The notes: generated by a model from the letters alone, not told the origin. Counted from the stretch's first letter, positions 9,815 to 19,073 are shown. The stretch is DNA of 64,000 nt from Hyphomicrobiales bacterium (GCA_016185205.1 JACPOA010000112.1:62001-126000), one strand, 5' to 3'. Made by a program: numbers and translations.

Positions 9815-10492
9815 CTACAAATGCGCGGCAATCTGCGCGAAGGCCGGATGCTGCGTGAGTCCGCCCGGCAGCCGCGGCAGGCCGATGACCGCGGCCTCCT
9901 TGGAAAAGCGCGCGATGCTGGCGACGGTGTCCTCGAGCTCGACCGTGCCACGTTCGCTTTCGCTCACCACGATGGCGGCGATTTTCAGTTTGCGCTGCGC
10001 CAGCACGTCGAGCGCGGTGAGCGTGTGGCTGATGGCGCCGAGATAGCCGCCGACCACCAGCAGCAACGGAATATCGAGCGCCGCCATCCAGTCGAGCACC
10101 GTGCGGCGCGCGTCGAGCGGCACCATGATGCCGCCGACGCCCTCGATGAACAAAATGCCGGGTGTTGCATCGATCGCCGAACGACTGAATGCAATCAGCG
10201 CGTCGAATTCGATGCCGCGGCCTTCGCGCGCGGCGGCAATATCCGGCGCCAGCGGCGCGCGGAAACGCCAGGGCGCGATATGCTCGATCTCGTCGGCGGA
10301 CACGGCGCGGCCGAGCGCCTTGAGCAGCACCGCCGGATCGCTGGTCTCGACCACGGAGGAATCGTAGCCGCTCACCACCGGCTTGAGCGCGTGCACTGGC
10401 TGGCCGGCCTCGCGCAAATAGCGGATCAGCCCGGCGGTGACGAAGGTCTTGCCGATATCGGTGCCGGTGGAGGTGACGAAATAGGCTGTCAC
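9815..10492 (-). CDS. bioD: Dethiobiotin synthase
   Basis: YFVTSTGTDIGKTFVTAGLIRYL, EGVGGIMVPLD; GTG start. Confidence 0.95.
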   Translation of the reverse strand: MTAYFVTSTGTDIGKTFVTAGLIRYLREAGQPVHALKPVVSGYDSSVVETSDPAVLLKALGRAVSADEIEHIAPWRFRAPLAPDIAAAREGRGIEFDALIAFSRSAIDATPGILFIEGVGGIMVPLDARRTVLDWMAALDIPLLLVVGGYLGAISHTLTALDVLAQRKLKIAAIVVSESERGTVELEDTVASIARFSKEAAVIGLPRLPGGLTQHPAFAQIAAHL

Positions 10493-10495
10493 GGG

Positions 10496-11650
10496 TTAAT
10501 GCACCAAAATCTTGTCGCGCACGATATCGGCCAGCCGCTCAATCGCATCGTCCGGATGCTGCGCGGTGAAGGTCAGCCGCAGGCGCGCGGTGCCGGCCGG
10601 CACCGTGGGCGGGCGGATGGCGGCGGCGAGGAAGCCTTCGTCGGCCAGCAGGCGGGAGGCGGCGAGCGTTGCTTCCTCTTCGCCGATCACCACCGGCACG
10701 ATCGGGCTCAGCGCGTCGGGCAGGCCCGCGCGTTTGGTGAAAGCTTTGGCTTTTTGAACGGGCAGCGCGGCATAGGCCGGCTCGCGCTCGATCAGGTCGA
10801 GCGCGGCGATGGCAGCGGCCACGGACGAAGGCGGCAGCCCGGTGGAATAAATCAGCGTGCGCGCGCGGTTGCGGATCAGGTCGATCGCCGCGCTTGAGGC
10901 GCACAGATAGCCGCCATAGGCGCCGATGGCTTTCGACAGCGTGCCCATCTGCAACGGAACCGGAATATGCGTGTTGCCCGAAAAGCTCGAGCCGCGCCCG
11001 CCGCCGATCACGCCCAGCCCATGCGCGTCGTCCGACATCAGCCAGGCGTCGGTGTCGCCGGCCAGCGCATGGAGCTCGGCGAGCGGCGCCAGATCGCCGT
11101 CCATGGAGAACACGCCATCGGTCACGATCAGCACATGCTCATATCTGCCGCGCTGTTCCGCCAGCAAAGCGCGCACATGGCCGACGTCGTTATGACGGAA
11201 CGGGATCACCGTGCCGCGCGACAATTGCGCGCCGGCGAACAGGCAGGCATGCGACAGCTCATCCACCAGCACCAGCCCGTCGCGACCGATCAGCACCGGG
11301 ATGATGCCGGCATTGGCGAGATAGCCGGAGCCGAACACGCAGGCGGCCTCGGTCTGCTTGATGCGGGCGAGGCGGGCTTCCAGCTCGGCATAGAGCGGAT
11401 GATTGCCGGTGACCAGGCGCGAGGCACCGGAGCCGGCGCCGTAACGCTGGATCGCGGCAATAGCAGCTTGCTTGACGGTCGGATGCTGGGTCAGGTTGAG
11501 ATAGTCGTTGCAGGAAAACGACAACAGCCGCCGCCCACCGCGCTCGACCCAGATGCCGTCCTCGCGCAGAGTTTCGGTCAACGCCCGGTGCAGGTGCCGG
11601 CGTTGCAAATCGTCGAGCTTGGCTTGCGCAAATCGGTCGAGCGAGTTCAT
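10496..11650 (-). CDS. bioF: 8-amino-7-oxononanoate synthase
   Basis: SFSCNDYLNLTQHPTVK, YGAGSGASRLVTGNHPLYAELE, SDDAHGLGVIG; likely ATG at 11648-11650. Confidence 0.95.
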   Translation of the reverse strand: MNSLDRFAQAKLDDLQRRHLHRALTETLREDGIWVERGGRRLLSFSCNDYLNLTQHPTVKQAAIAAIQRYGAGSGASRLVTGNHPLYAELEARLARIKQTEAACVFGSGYLANAGIIPVLIGRDGLVLVDELSHACLFAGAQLSRGTVIPFRHNDVGHVRALLAEQRGRYEHVLIVTDGVFSMDGDLAPLAELHALAGDTDAWLMSDDAHGLGVIGGGRGSSFSGNTHIPVPLQMGTLSKAIGAYGGYLCASSAAIDLIRNRARTLIYSTGLPPSSVAAAIAALDLIEREPAYAALPVQKAKAFTKRAGLPDALSPIVPVVIGEEEATLAASRLLADEGFLAAAIRPPTVPAGTARLRLTFTAQHPDDAIERLADIVRDKILVH

Positions 11651-11689
11651 GGTGACCTTAGATACCACAACAGGCTCAATGAGCGCCAA

Positions 11690-12982
11690 ATGACGGGCGA
11701 TACCAGCAAAAACAGCTTAGCCCCCGACTGGTATGCGGGCGGGATCGAGCATGTCTGGCTGCCCTACGCCCAGATGAAGACCGCGGCGGCGCCGCTGCCG
11801 GTGGTTTGCACGCAGGGCTCGCGCATCTTCCTTGCCGACGGACGCGAGCTGATCGACGGTGTCGCCAGTTGGTGGACCGCCTGTCACGGCTACAACCAGC
11901 CGCACATAAGGCGCGCGGTGGCGAAACAACTCAAGCAGATGCCGCACGTGATGTTCGGCGGGCTGGCGCACGAGCAGGCGCTCACGCTGGCGCGCCGGCT
12001 GACCGCGCTGCTGCCGGGCGATCTCACGCGCGTATTCTTTTCCGACTCCGGTTCGGTCGCGGTCGAAGTCGCCATGAAGATGGCGATTCAATACTGGATC
12101 AATCGCGGCGCGCGCGGGCGGCGCCAGTTCGTTGCCTTCAAGGGCGGCTATCACGGCGACACCACTGGCGCCATGGCGGTGAGCGACACCGAAGACGGCA
12201 TGCACGCGCTGTTCGCCGGGCTGCTGCCGCACCACCATATCGTCGATCTGCCGGACAGCGAGGAGCGCGCCGCCGCGCTCGACAAATTTCTTAGCCTGCG
12301 CGCCGACGGCATCGCCGGCATCATCATCGAGCCGCTGGTGCAGGGCGCCGGCGGCATGAAATTCCATGAGCCGACTGTGCTCAAGCGACTGCGCGCGCTC
12401 GCCGACAAATATGACCTGCTGCTGATCTTCGACGAGATCTTCACAGGTTTCGGCCGCACCGGCACGATGTTCGCCTGCGAAGCCGCCGGCGTCACGCCCG
12501 ACATCGTCACGCTGTCGAAGGCGCTGACCGGCGGTACGCTGGGGCTCGCCGCCACCATCGCGACGCGTAAAGTGTTTGAGGCGTTCTGGTCGGACGATCC
12601 GGCCAAGGCCTTGATGCATGGACCGAGCTACATGGCCAACGCGCTGGCCTGCGCCGCCGCCAATGCCTCGCTCGATCTGTTCGAGCGCGAGCCGCGGTTG
12701 CGCCAGGTCGCCGCGATATCCGCCGGTTTGTTGCAAGGGCTGGCGCCCTGCCGCAACCTGCGCGGCGTCAAGGACGTGCGGGTGAAAGGCGCCATCGGCG
12801 TGGTCGAGATGCAACGCATCGACAATCTCGACGCGCTGCGTGCGCGCTTCGTGCAAGAGGGCGTGTTCGTGCGTCCGTTCGGCAATGTGATTTATCTGAC
12901 GCCGGCCTTCACCATCGCGGAGCGCGATCTTTCGACGCTGACGCGGGCCGTTGCGAAGCTCGTCGGCGAGGGTATAGGCTGA
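11690..12982 (+). CDS. bioA: Adenosylmethionine-8-amino-7-oxononanoate aminotransferase
   Basis: HVWLPYAQMKTA, ELIDGVASWWTACHGYNQPHI, FFSDSGSVAVEVAMKMA, LIFDEIFTGFGRTGTMFA. Confidence 0.95.
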   Translation: MTGDTSKNSLAPDWYAGGIEHVWLPYAQMKTAAAPLPVVCTQGSRIFLADGRELIDGVASWWTACHGYNQPHIRRAVAKQLKQMPHVMFGGLAHEQALTLARRLTALLPGDLTRVFFSDSGSVAVEVAMKMAIQYWINRGARGRRQFVAFKGGYHGDTTGAMAVSDTEDGMHALFAGLLPHHHIVDLPDSEERAAALDKFLSLRADGIAGIIIEPLVQGAGGMKFHEPTVLKRLRALADKYDLLLIFDEIFTGFGRTGTMFACEAAGVTPDIVTLSKALTGGTLGLAATIATRKVFEAFWSDDPAKALMHGPSYMANALACAAANASLDLFEREPRLRQVAAISAGLLQGLAPCRNLRGVKDVRVKGAIGVVEMQRIDNLDALRARFVQEGVFVRPFGNVIYLTPAFTIAERDLSTLTRAVAKLVGEGIG

Positions 12983-13003
12983 CGACGGCAGAGGGGGACG
13001 ATC

Positions 13004-13981
13004 ATGACATCGACAAAGTATCTAAGTCGCCGCGTTTTATTCGCGCTTGGTGCGCTGTTGCTCTTCGGGCCGGCGATGTCGCGCGCGCAGGATTTCCCCG
13101 CGCGGCCCGTCGTTCTGGTTGTGCCGTGGCCGGCAGGCGGGACCACCGATGTCGGCATGCGCGCGCTCGCCAGCGCGACCGAAAAATATCTCAACCAGAA
13201 GATCGTGATCGAAAACCGTCCCGGCGCTGCCGGCGTGCTCGGGCCGCAGCAGGTGGCGCAGAACGCCGCGCCTGACGGCTACACGCTGGTGCAGATTCCG
13301 ATCACGGTGTTCCGCTATCCGTTCATGCGCAAGACCACGCTCGATCCGGAGAAGGATTTCACCTACGTCATCGGCGTCACCGGCTACACATTCGGCGTCG
13401 TCGTGCGCAATGACGCGCCGTGGAAGACGTTTCAGGAGTTTCTGGCCTACGCCAAGGCCAATCCCGGGAAGATCAATTACGGCACGCCCGGCGCCGGCAC
13501 GACCCTGCACATCACGATGGAGCAGATCGCCAAGCAGCAGGGCATCAAGTGGACCCACGTGCCGTTCAAGGGCACGCCGGAAACAACCGGCGCGCTGCTC
13601 GGCGGTCATATCGACGCGGTGGCCGACGCCTCCGGTTGGGCGCCGCTGGTGAAGTCAGGGCAGTTGCGCCTGCTGGTGATCTGGAACGCGGCGCGCAGCA
13701 AAAACTTCCCCGACGTGCCGACGCTGCGCGAAACCGGCGTGAACCTGGTGTCGAATTCCCCGTTCGGCCTCGCCGGACCCAAGGGCATGGATCCGAAGAC
13801 CGTGCAAATCCTGCACGACGCCTTCAAGAAAGGCGCGGAGGATCCGTCCTACATCGCTTCGATGGAAAAGCTCGATCAGGAAGCGGCCTATATGAGCAGC
13901 GATGCCTATCGGCGCTACGCGACCGAGACCTTGGCCGAGCAAAAAAAGCTGATCGAGGAGCTTGGCCTCAAGCAAGACTAA
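13004..13981 (+). CDS. Tripartite tricarboxylate transporter (Bug/TctC family) substrate-binding protein
   Basis: Signal peptide; QDFPARPVVLVVPWPAGGTTDVGMRALA, NRPGAAGVLGPQQVA. Confidence 0.9.
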   Translation: MTSTKYLSRRVLFALGALLLFGPAMSRAQDFPARPVVLVVPWPAGGTTDVGMRALASATEKYLNQKIVIENRPGAAGVLGPQQVAQNAAPDGYTLVQIPITVFRYPFMRKTTLDPEKDFTYVIGVTGYTFGVVVRNDAPWKTFQEFLAYAKANPGKINYGTPGAGTTLHITMEQIAKQQGIKWTHVPFKGTPETTGALLGGHIDAVADASGWAPLVKSGQLRLLVIWNAARSKNFPDVPTLRETGVNLVSNSPFGLAGPKGMDPKTVQILHDAFKKGAEDPSYIASMEKLDQEAAYMSSDAYRRYATETLAEQKKLIEELGLKQD

Positions 13982-14039
13982 CGTCCGCCTCCAACCGCCG
14001 TGCCCTTCCGTCAGCGCTTTCGCGCACAGGAGCCATTTG

Positions 14040-14936
14040 ATGCCGCATTATACCGGGCCCGTCGTCGACACTCATCATCACATATGGCTGCGCAAGGACG
14101 TGGCCTGGCTGGCCGATCCGCCGATCCCGCGCATGTTCGGCGACTATTTCGGGTTGCGCCGCGACTATCCGGTGGAGGAGTGGATCAACGACATCGTGCC
14201 GCAGGGCGTCACCAAGTCGGTGCATGTCACTGCGATGTGGGGACCCGGCCGCGCGCTCGACGAGACGCGCTGGCTGCAGACCACAGCCGACAAACACGGC
14301 TTTCCGCACGGCATCGTCTGCAACGCCGACCTCGCCGATCCCGGTCTCGACGCCGCGTTGCAGGCGCAGAAGCAGTTTCCCAATCTGCGCGGCGTGCGCC
14401 AGATGCTGTACTGGGACAGCGATCCGGTGCGCCGCTCGGTGCCGCGGCCGGATTACTGCAACGCGCCCGAATTCCGCCGCGGCTTCGCGTTGCTGGAAAA
14501 GCACGAGCTGAGTTTCGAATTGCAGGTCTATGCCGGGCAGGCGGCCTATGCGGCCGAGCTGGTGAAGGCGTTTCCCGATGTGCGCATGATCCTGGTGCAT
14601 GCCGGCATGCTGACCGAGCGTACCCCGCAAGCCGTCGAGCAATGGCGCGGCGCGCTCACGACCCTGGCGGCGTTTCCCAATCTGCATGTGAAACTGTCCG
14701 GGCTTGGCATGTACAGCTCGGGGCTAACGTTCTCGCAAGCGCGCCAGGTGATCCGCGACACCATCCAGATTTTTGGGCCGGAGCGCACCATCTACGGCAG
14801 CAATTTCCCGCTCGAGAAGCTGCACGCCAACTACGCCGATTTTTTCAGCATCTATCGCACGGTGCTGTCGGAATACACGGAAAGCCAGCAGCGCGCGGTG
14901 CTGCACGACAACGCGGCGAAGTTTTACCGGCTGTAG
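14040..14936 (+). CDS. Amidohydrolase family protein (2-pyrone-4,6-dicarboxylate hydrolase-like)
   Basis: VVDTHHHIWLRKD, LRGVRQMLYWD, YGSNFPLEKL. Confidence 0.8.
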   Translation: MPHYTGPVVDTHHHIWLRKDVAWLADPPIPRMFGDYFGLRRDYPVEEWINDIVPQGVTKSVHVTAMWGPGRALDETRWLQTTADKHGFPHGIVCNADLADPGLDAALQAQKQFPNLRGVRQMLYWDSDPVRRSVPRPDYCNAPEFRRGFALLEKHELSFELQVYAGQAAYAAELVKAFPDVRMILVHAGMLTERTPQAVEQWRGALTTLAAFPNLHVKLSGLGMYSSGLTFSQARQVIRDTIQIFGPERTIYGSNFPLEKLHANYADFFSIYRTVLSEYTESQQRAVLHDNAAKFYRL

Positions 14937-15008
14937 CGGCCGCAAGCCGTTGACGACCTTCGATGGCGATGAGATTATTTACGCAAAATGTTGCGGGGGA
15001 GGACCGGA

Positions 15009-15593
15009 ATGATAAGGCATGTGCGCATTCTGATCGTGCCGATCGCGGTGGCCGCGTATTTCACTGTGGGGGGTGCGCCAGCCGCAGCGCAGAGTGCGGA
15101 CGAGCGCAATTGTTTTTCGACCAACAGCGAGAATTATAAGCTTGAAGACTTCTACGCAAAGGGACTCGCTGCCTGCAATCGCGAAATCAAATCGGGCAAG
15201 CACAAAGGCAAGACCCTGGCCTTCTTCCTGCGCGCGCAAGGCTACTGGCTGCGCGTGATGAAGCGGCTCGACGAGGCGGTCCCGGTCTACAACCGCGCCA
15301 TCGAGCTCGATCCGCAGCATGTCGAGGGCTATGACTACCGAGCGGTGGTCTTTCAACTCAAGGGCGAGAACGACCGCGCCATCGCCGACTGGGGCTTGGC
15401 GATCCGCGTCGATCCGACGTACGCGGCCGCCTACTACCGGCGCGGTTACCTCTATCAGGCCATGGGTCAGATCAATAAAGCGAAAGAGGATTACAATTCC
15501 TCGCTCGCGCTACCGTCCAAGAACCGCATTGGCGAATGGGCGCACGGCCAGGCACGCGCGCGGCTGAGCGAACTGGCGAAGGACGGCAAGTAG
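15009..15593 (+). CDS. Secreted tetratricopeptide-repeat protein
   Basis: Signal peptide (HVRILIVPIAVAAYFTVGGAPAAAQ); TPR-like repeats AVPVYNRAIELDPQHVEGYDYRAVV...; GGGGGAGG upstream of ATG. Confidence 0.75.
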   Translation: MIRHVRILIVPIAVAAYFTVGGAPAAAQSADERNCFSTNSENYKLEDFYAKGLAACNREIKSGKHKGKTLAFFLRAQGYWLRVMKRLDEAVPVYNRAIELDPQHVEGYDYRAVVFQLKGENDRAIADWGLAIRVDPTYAAAYYRRGYLYQAMGQINKAKEDYNSSLALPSKNRIGEWAHGQARARLSELAKDGK

Positions 15594-15604
15594 AAGAATT
15601 AGCT

Positions 15605-16948
15605 TTAGTAGCCGACCACGCTGCCGTGCAGATCATACTCGTCGGCGCGCTCGATCTTCACGGTCGCGGTCTCGCCGACGCGCAGCGGCCGCCGGCTTGC
15701 GACATAGACCGCGCCGTCGATCTCCGGCGCGTCCGCCATCGAGCGGCCTTTCGCAACGGTTGATCCCACTTCGTCGATGATCACCTGCTGGCGCGTGCCG
15801 ATTTTGCGCTTGAGCCGGCGCGTGGAAATCTTCTGCTGCGCCTGCATGAAGCGGTGCCAGCGCGCTTCCTTTACTTCGTCGGCGACCGGCGGCGCGCTGT
15901 CGTTGGCCACGGCACCGCGCACCGGCTCGTATTTGAAGCAGCCGACGCGATCGAGCGCGGCTTCCTCCAGCCATTGCAGCAAATAGTCGAAGTCGGCCTC
16001 GGTCTCACCGGGGAAACCGACGATGAAGGTCGAGCGCAGCGTGAGGTCGGGGCAGATCTCGCGCCAGCGCGCGATGCGCTCCAAAGTTTTTTCCTGCGCG
16101 GCCGGACGTTTCATGCGCTTGAGCACGTCAGGCGCCGCGTGCTGGAACGGGATGTCGAGATAAGGAAGAACCTTGCGCTCGGCCATCAGCGGGATGACGT
16201 CGTCAACATGCGGGTAGGGGTAGACGTAATGCAGCCGCACCCAGACGCCGAGCTCGCCGAGTGCGCGCGTCAGATCGACGAATTTCGCGCGCACGTCCTG
16301 GCCGCGCCATGGGCTCGCCGCGTATTTGATGTCGAGCCCATAGGCCGAGGTATCCTGCGAGATCACCAATAATTCTTTCACGCCGGCGGCCACCAGCTTC
16401 TCGGCCTCGCGCAGCACGTCGCCAGCCTGGCGCGACACCAGATCGCCGCGCAGCTTCGGGATGATGCAGAAGGTGCAACGGTTGTTGCAGCCCTCGGAAA
16501 TCTTCAGGTAGGCATAGTGCCGCGGCGTCAGCTTGATGCCTTCCGGCGGCACCAGATCGAGGAACGGGTCGTGCTGCGGCGGCAGCGCTCTGTGCACGGC
16601 TTCGACCACGCTCTCGTATTGCTGCGGTCCGGTGATCGCCAGCACGTCCGGGTAAGCCTGCGAAATGCTCTCGGGCTCGGCGCCCATGCAGCCGGTGACG
16701 ATGACCTTGCCGTTTTCCTTCAGCGCGCTGCCGATGGCCGCAAGCGATTCCGCCTTGGCGCTGTCGAGAAAGCCGCAGGTGTTGACGATGACCAGGTCCG
16801 AGCCCTGGTGGTCGCGCGCAAGCTCATAGCCCTCGGCGCGCAGGCGCGTGATGATGCGCTCCGAGTCGACCAGCGCCTTCGGGCAGCCGAGCGAGACGAA
16901 GCTCACCTTGGGCACGGCGGTGTCGGGCTTTTCCGTTGGATCGAGCAT
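15605..16948 (-). CDS. rimO: Ribosomal protein S12 methylthiotransferase
   Basis: [38 protein letters not shown] radical SAM motif. Confidence 0.95.
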   Translation of the reverse strand: MLDPTEKPDTAVPKVSFVSLGCPKALVDSERIITRLRAEGYELARDHQGSDLVIVNTCGFLDSAKAESLAAIGSALKENGKVIVTGCMGAEPESISQAYPDVLAITGPQQYESVVEAVHRALPPQHDPFLDLVPPEGIKLTPRHYAYLKISEGCNNRCTFCIIPKLRGDLVSRQAGDVLREAEKLVAAGVKELLVISQDTSAYGLDIKYAASPWRGQDVRAKFVDLTRALGELGVWVRLHYVYPYPHVDDVIPLMAERKVLPYLDIPFQHAAPDVLKRMKRPAAQEKTLERIARWREICPDLTLRSTFIVGFPGETEADFDYLLQWLEEAALDRVGCFKYEPVRGAVANDSAPPVADEVKEARWHRFMQAQQKISTRRLKRKIGTRQQVIIDEVGSTVAKGRSMADAPEIDGAVYVASRRPLRVGETATVKIERADEYDLHGSVVGY

Positions 16949-16992
16949 GCGGGCAAGGAGCTAGTCGCGATGTGCGGCGATAGCAAGGCCAC

Positions 16993-17130
16993 TGTCATTC
17001 CGGGGCGCGAGCCTTAAGCGCGTTTACGCGCGTCTTCAACGCGCTATGGCGAGCGAACCCGGAATCCATACTCCGCAGCGCTGGGAATATGGATTCCGGG
17101 TCCGCGCCTTCGGCGCGTCCCGGAATGACA
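16993..17130. repeat. Extended palindromic intergenic repeat (TGTCATTCCGGG...CCCGGAATGACA)
   Basis: Outer arms TGTCATTCCGGGGCGCG / CGCGTCCCGGAATGACA; inner arms ACCCGGAATCCATA / TATGGATTCCGGGT. Confidence 0.85.
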
Positions 17131-17137
17131 TAGAAAT

Positions 17138-17980
17138 TTACCGATTCCTTAGCGCCTCCGCCTCTTCGTAGAACTTCTTCTCCCAGGCCTTATGGTTGTC
17201 CATGCCCTCGCGGATGAAGGGCGTGAACACCGCCAGATGCAGCAGCAGCCAGTTAAGCACATTGGCGGGGAAGCGCAGCGGCTTGCGGAAATCGACGAAC
17301 AGCACCACACGCGTGTGCGGCGTCCTGTTCCATGCCTCGTGCTCATAGGCGTCGTCGAACACCACCGCTTCGCCTTCCCGCCAGCGATAGAGTTCCTTGT
17401 CGACGCGTATGCCGAGCTGCTCGCGCGGCTCCGGCACGATCAGGCCGAGATGCAGGCGCAGCACGCCGTTATAGGGCCCGCGATGGGCGGGGAGATGCTT
17501 GCCCGGCTCCAGGATCGAGAACATCACGGTGATCAGGCCGGGGATTTTCTGGCAGGCGGCCCAGGTCTGCGGGCAGGCCTGGATATTGGCCTGCGACTTG
17601 AAGCCGTAGCCGGCGAGCAGGAAAGTCTTCCAGCCGCGGTCCTGGCTGATGGTGGCGACATCCGAGGAGATCTCGTGGAAGCCGGGCAGGTCGGCTTGCC
17701 GCAGCAGCACGCGGTCGAGCTCGGCGCGGATGGCGCGCCAGTCGCGCTCGATCGCCTTGGTCCAGGGAAACACCGCATTGTCGTAGATCGGCGGATTGCC
17801 CACCTTGCTGTAGCTCAGATTGAGCCGCTCGACGAAGGCCACCACGCGCATGAACAGGCGGGTGACGAAGCTTGCCCGCGCCAGCGGCTTGATGCCGTCG
17901 GTGCCGAAACGCTGGGCCGGGTTTTGCTCGCTAGTGGTTTTGGTTTGCTGCTCGGCGACGCTACTCACCACGTGCTCCAT
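17138..17980 (-). CDS. Aspartyl/asparaginyl beta-hydroxylase family protein (LpxO-like)
   Basis: HLPAHRGPYNGVLRLHLGLIVP and VFDDAYEHEAWNRTPHTRVVLFVDF motifs. Confidence 0.85.
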   Translation of the reverse strand: MEHVVSSVAEQQTKTTSEQNPAQRFGTDGIKPLARASFVTRLFMRVVAFVERLNLSYSKVGNPPIYDNAVFPWTKAIERDWRAIRAELDRVLLRQADLPGFHEISSDVATISQDRGWKTFLLAGYGFKSQANIQACPQTWAACQKIPGLITVMFSILEPGKHLPAHRGPYNGVLRLHLGLIVPEPREQLGIRVDKELYRWREGEAVVFDDAYEHEAWNRTPHTRVVLFVDFRKPLRFPANVLNWLLLHLAVFTPFIREGMDNHKAWEKKFYEEAEALRNR

Positions 17981-18107
17981 TTACCCCCCAGGCGACCGAT
18001 TTGTGACACTAGCAACCGGCGCTAGCGAGCGGAAGTTCCGAACCCATACCCCATTGGCCTTCTGGCCCGGATGGCGCTATCGTGCGCGCTGGACGCGGGA
18101 AACATCC

Positions 18108-18458
18108 ATGAAACCCTGGCTGATCCTGATTGCGCTGCTTTTGGGCGGTATTGTGTTGCCAATCGGCGGCCCGGCCGCGGCCGGCGACGGCAAGGCTTCA
18201 ACCGTCACGCTTTGGCGCTATAACGCGCACAGCCAAGATCTGCCGTTCCCGCGCGGCGAGCGCGCCGCATCGGTGTGGGCGTCGCGCACCTGCTGGAGCG
18301 AATGCGGCTCCTATTGCGCCTGGGGCATGGTCGGCTGCCTGCAGCGCGACGCGCAAGGGACGTGCCTGAAGCTCACCGACAAATGCGACCGCTATTGCCA
18401 GCGCGAATGCCGCACGAGCGGCGGGCCGCTGCTGCCGATCGAATTTTTCTGGGAATAG
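18108..18458 (+). CDS. Small secreted cysteine-rich hypothetical protein
   Basis: 116 aa; signal peptide MKPWLILIALLLGGIVLPIGGPAAAG; eight Cys in RTCWSECGSYCAWGMVGCLQRDAQGTCLKLTDKCDRYCQREC. Confidence 0.65.
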   Translation: MKPWLILIALLLGGIVLPIGGPAAAGDGKASTVTLWRYNAHSQDLPFPRGERAASVWASRTCWSECGSYCAWGMVGCLQRDAQGTCLKLTDKCDRYCQRECRTSGGPLLPIEFFWE

Positions 18459-18462
18459 GGCG

Positions 18463-18550
18463 CGCCCGTCTTCGCTAAAGTTTCGCCGGGCAGCCTTCGT
18501 GCGAGAGTGGCTCGCCAGCCGTAGCTGCGCAGAAGCGAAGGCTAACGCAA
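18463..18550. repeat. Copy A of an ~85-bp palindromic repeat (GCCCGTCTTCGC...CCGGGCAGCCTTCG...GCGAAGGCT)
   Basis: Clearly alignable with copy B at 18987-19073. Confidence 0.75.
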
Positions 18551-18565
18551 GGGATGGACGCCAAC

Positions 18566-18733
18566 CTACGAATTGGAAGGATGCGTCACGTAGCGCAAAA
18601 AGCCCCACGACCAGATCGCACCTAACGCGAGGGAGCCGATCAGCCAAATATCGCCTGACGGCTTGGCGTACCAAAGCAGTCCTACAATAAAGAACCAAAC
18701 AACGTTCGCGATGATCGCTACCGCATGAATCAT
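18566..18733 (-). CDS. Putative 55-aa two-TM membrane protein
   Basis: Below the ORF-track cutoff; reads MIHAVAIIANVVWFFIVGLLWYAKPSGDIWLIGSLALGAIWSWGFLRYVTHPSNS*. Confidence 0.45.
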   Translation of the reverse strand: MIHAVAIIANVVWFFIVGLLWYAKPSGDIWLIGSLALGAIWSWGFLRYVTHPSNS

Positions 18734-18830
18734 GGGGCGACGATGGCCATGACGACCCCCTTCAGGACCATGTGTGTCCCCTAATGTTTATGGAAATTTT
18801 ATGCGGCAGGAGAACTCACGGCACAAGTAG

Positions 18831-18858
18831 GCAGCCTCAGTTTGCGGCTGCTCTTTTT
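18831..18858 (+). terminator. Rho-independent terminator-like hairpin
   Basis: GCAGCC-TCAGTTTGC-GGCTGC followed by TCTTTTT. Confidence 0.5.
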
Positions 18859-18986
18859 CATCGGGCCGCGACCGGGGGTGCTTTTCAGAGCGTCGGCGGG
18901 GGCGGGCCGGCGGTCAGCGCCATGTAGCCGTAAAACACTCTGTCGATGGTCATGAAGAGCCATTCCCTCGCGCTCGTTCAGTCATA

Positions 18987-19073
18987 AGCCCGTCTTCGCC
19001 CTGCGGGCTTCGCCGGGCAGCCTTCGTACGAGGGTGGCTTGCCAGCCGAAGCGGCGGAGCAGCGAAGGCTGGC
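18987..19073. repeat. Copy B of the ~85-bp palindromic repeat, abutting and slightly overlapping the tRNA-Ser 3' end
   Basis: AGCCCGTCTTCGCCCTGCGGGCTTCGCCGGGCAGCCTTCGTACGAGGGTGGCTTGCCAGCCGAAGC...CAGCGAAGGCTGGCG. Confidence 0.75.

Noticed and set aside
12892-13194. 100-aa minus ORF across the bioA-Bug junction
   Set aside because: Overlaps well-supported plus-strand genes, no family signal.
18885-18985. Short minus-strand peptide MTIDRVFYGYMALTAGPPPPTL as a gene
   Set aside because: Very short, no clear ribosome binding site or homology; probably a decayed fragment.
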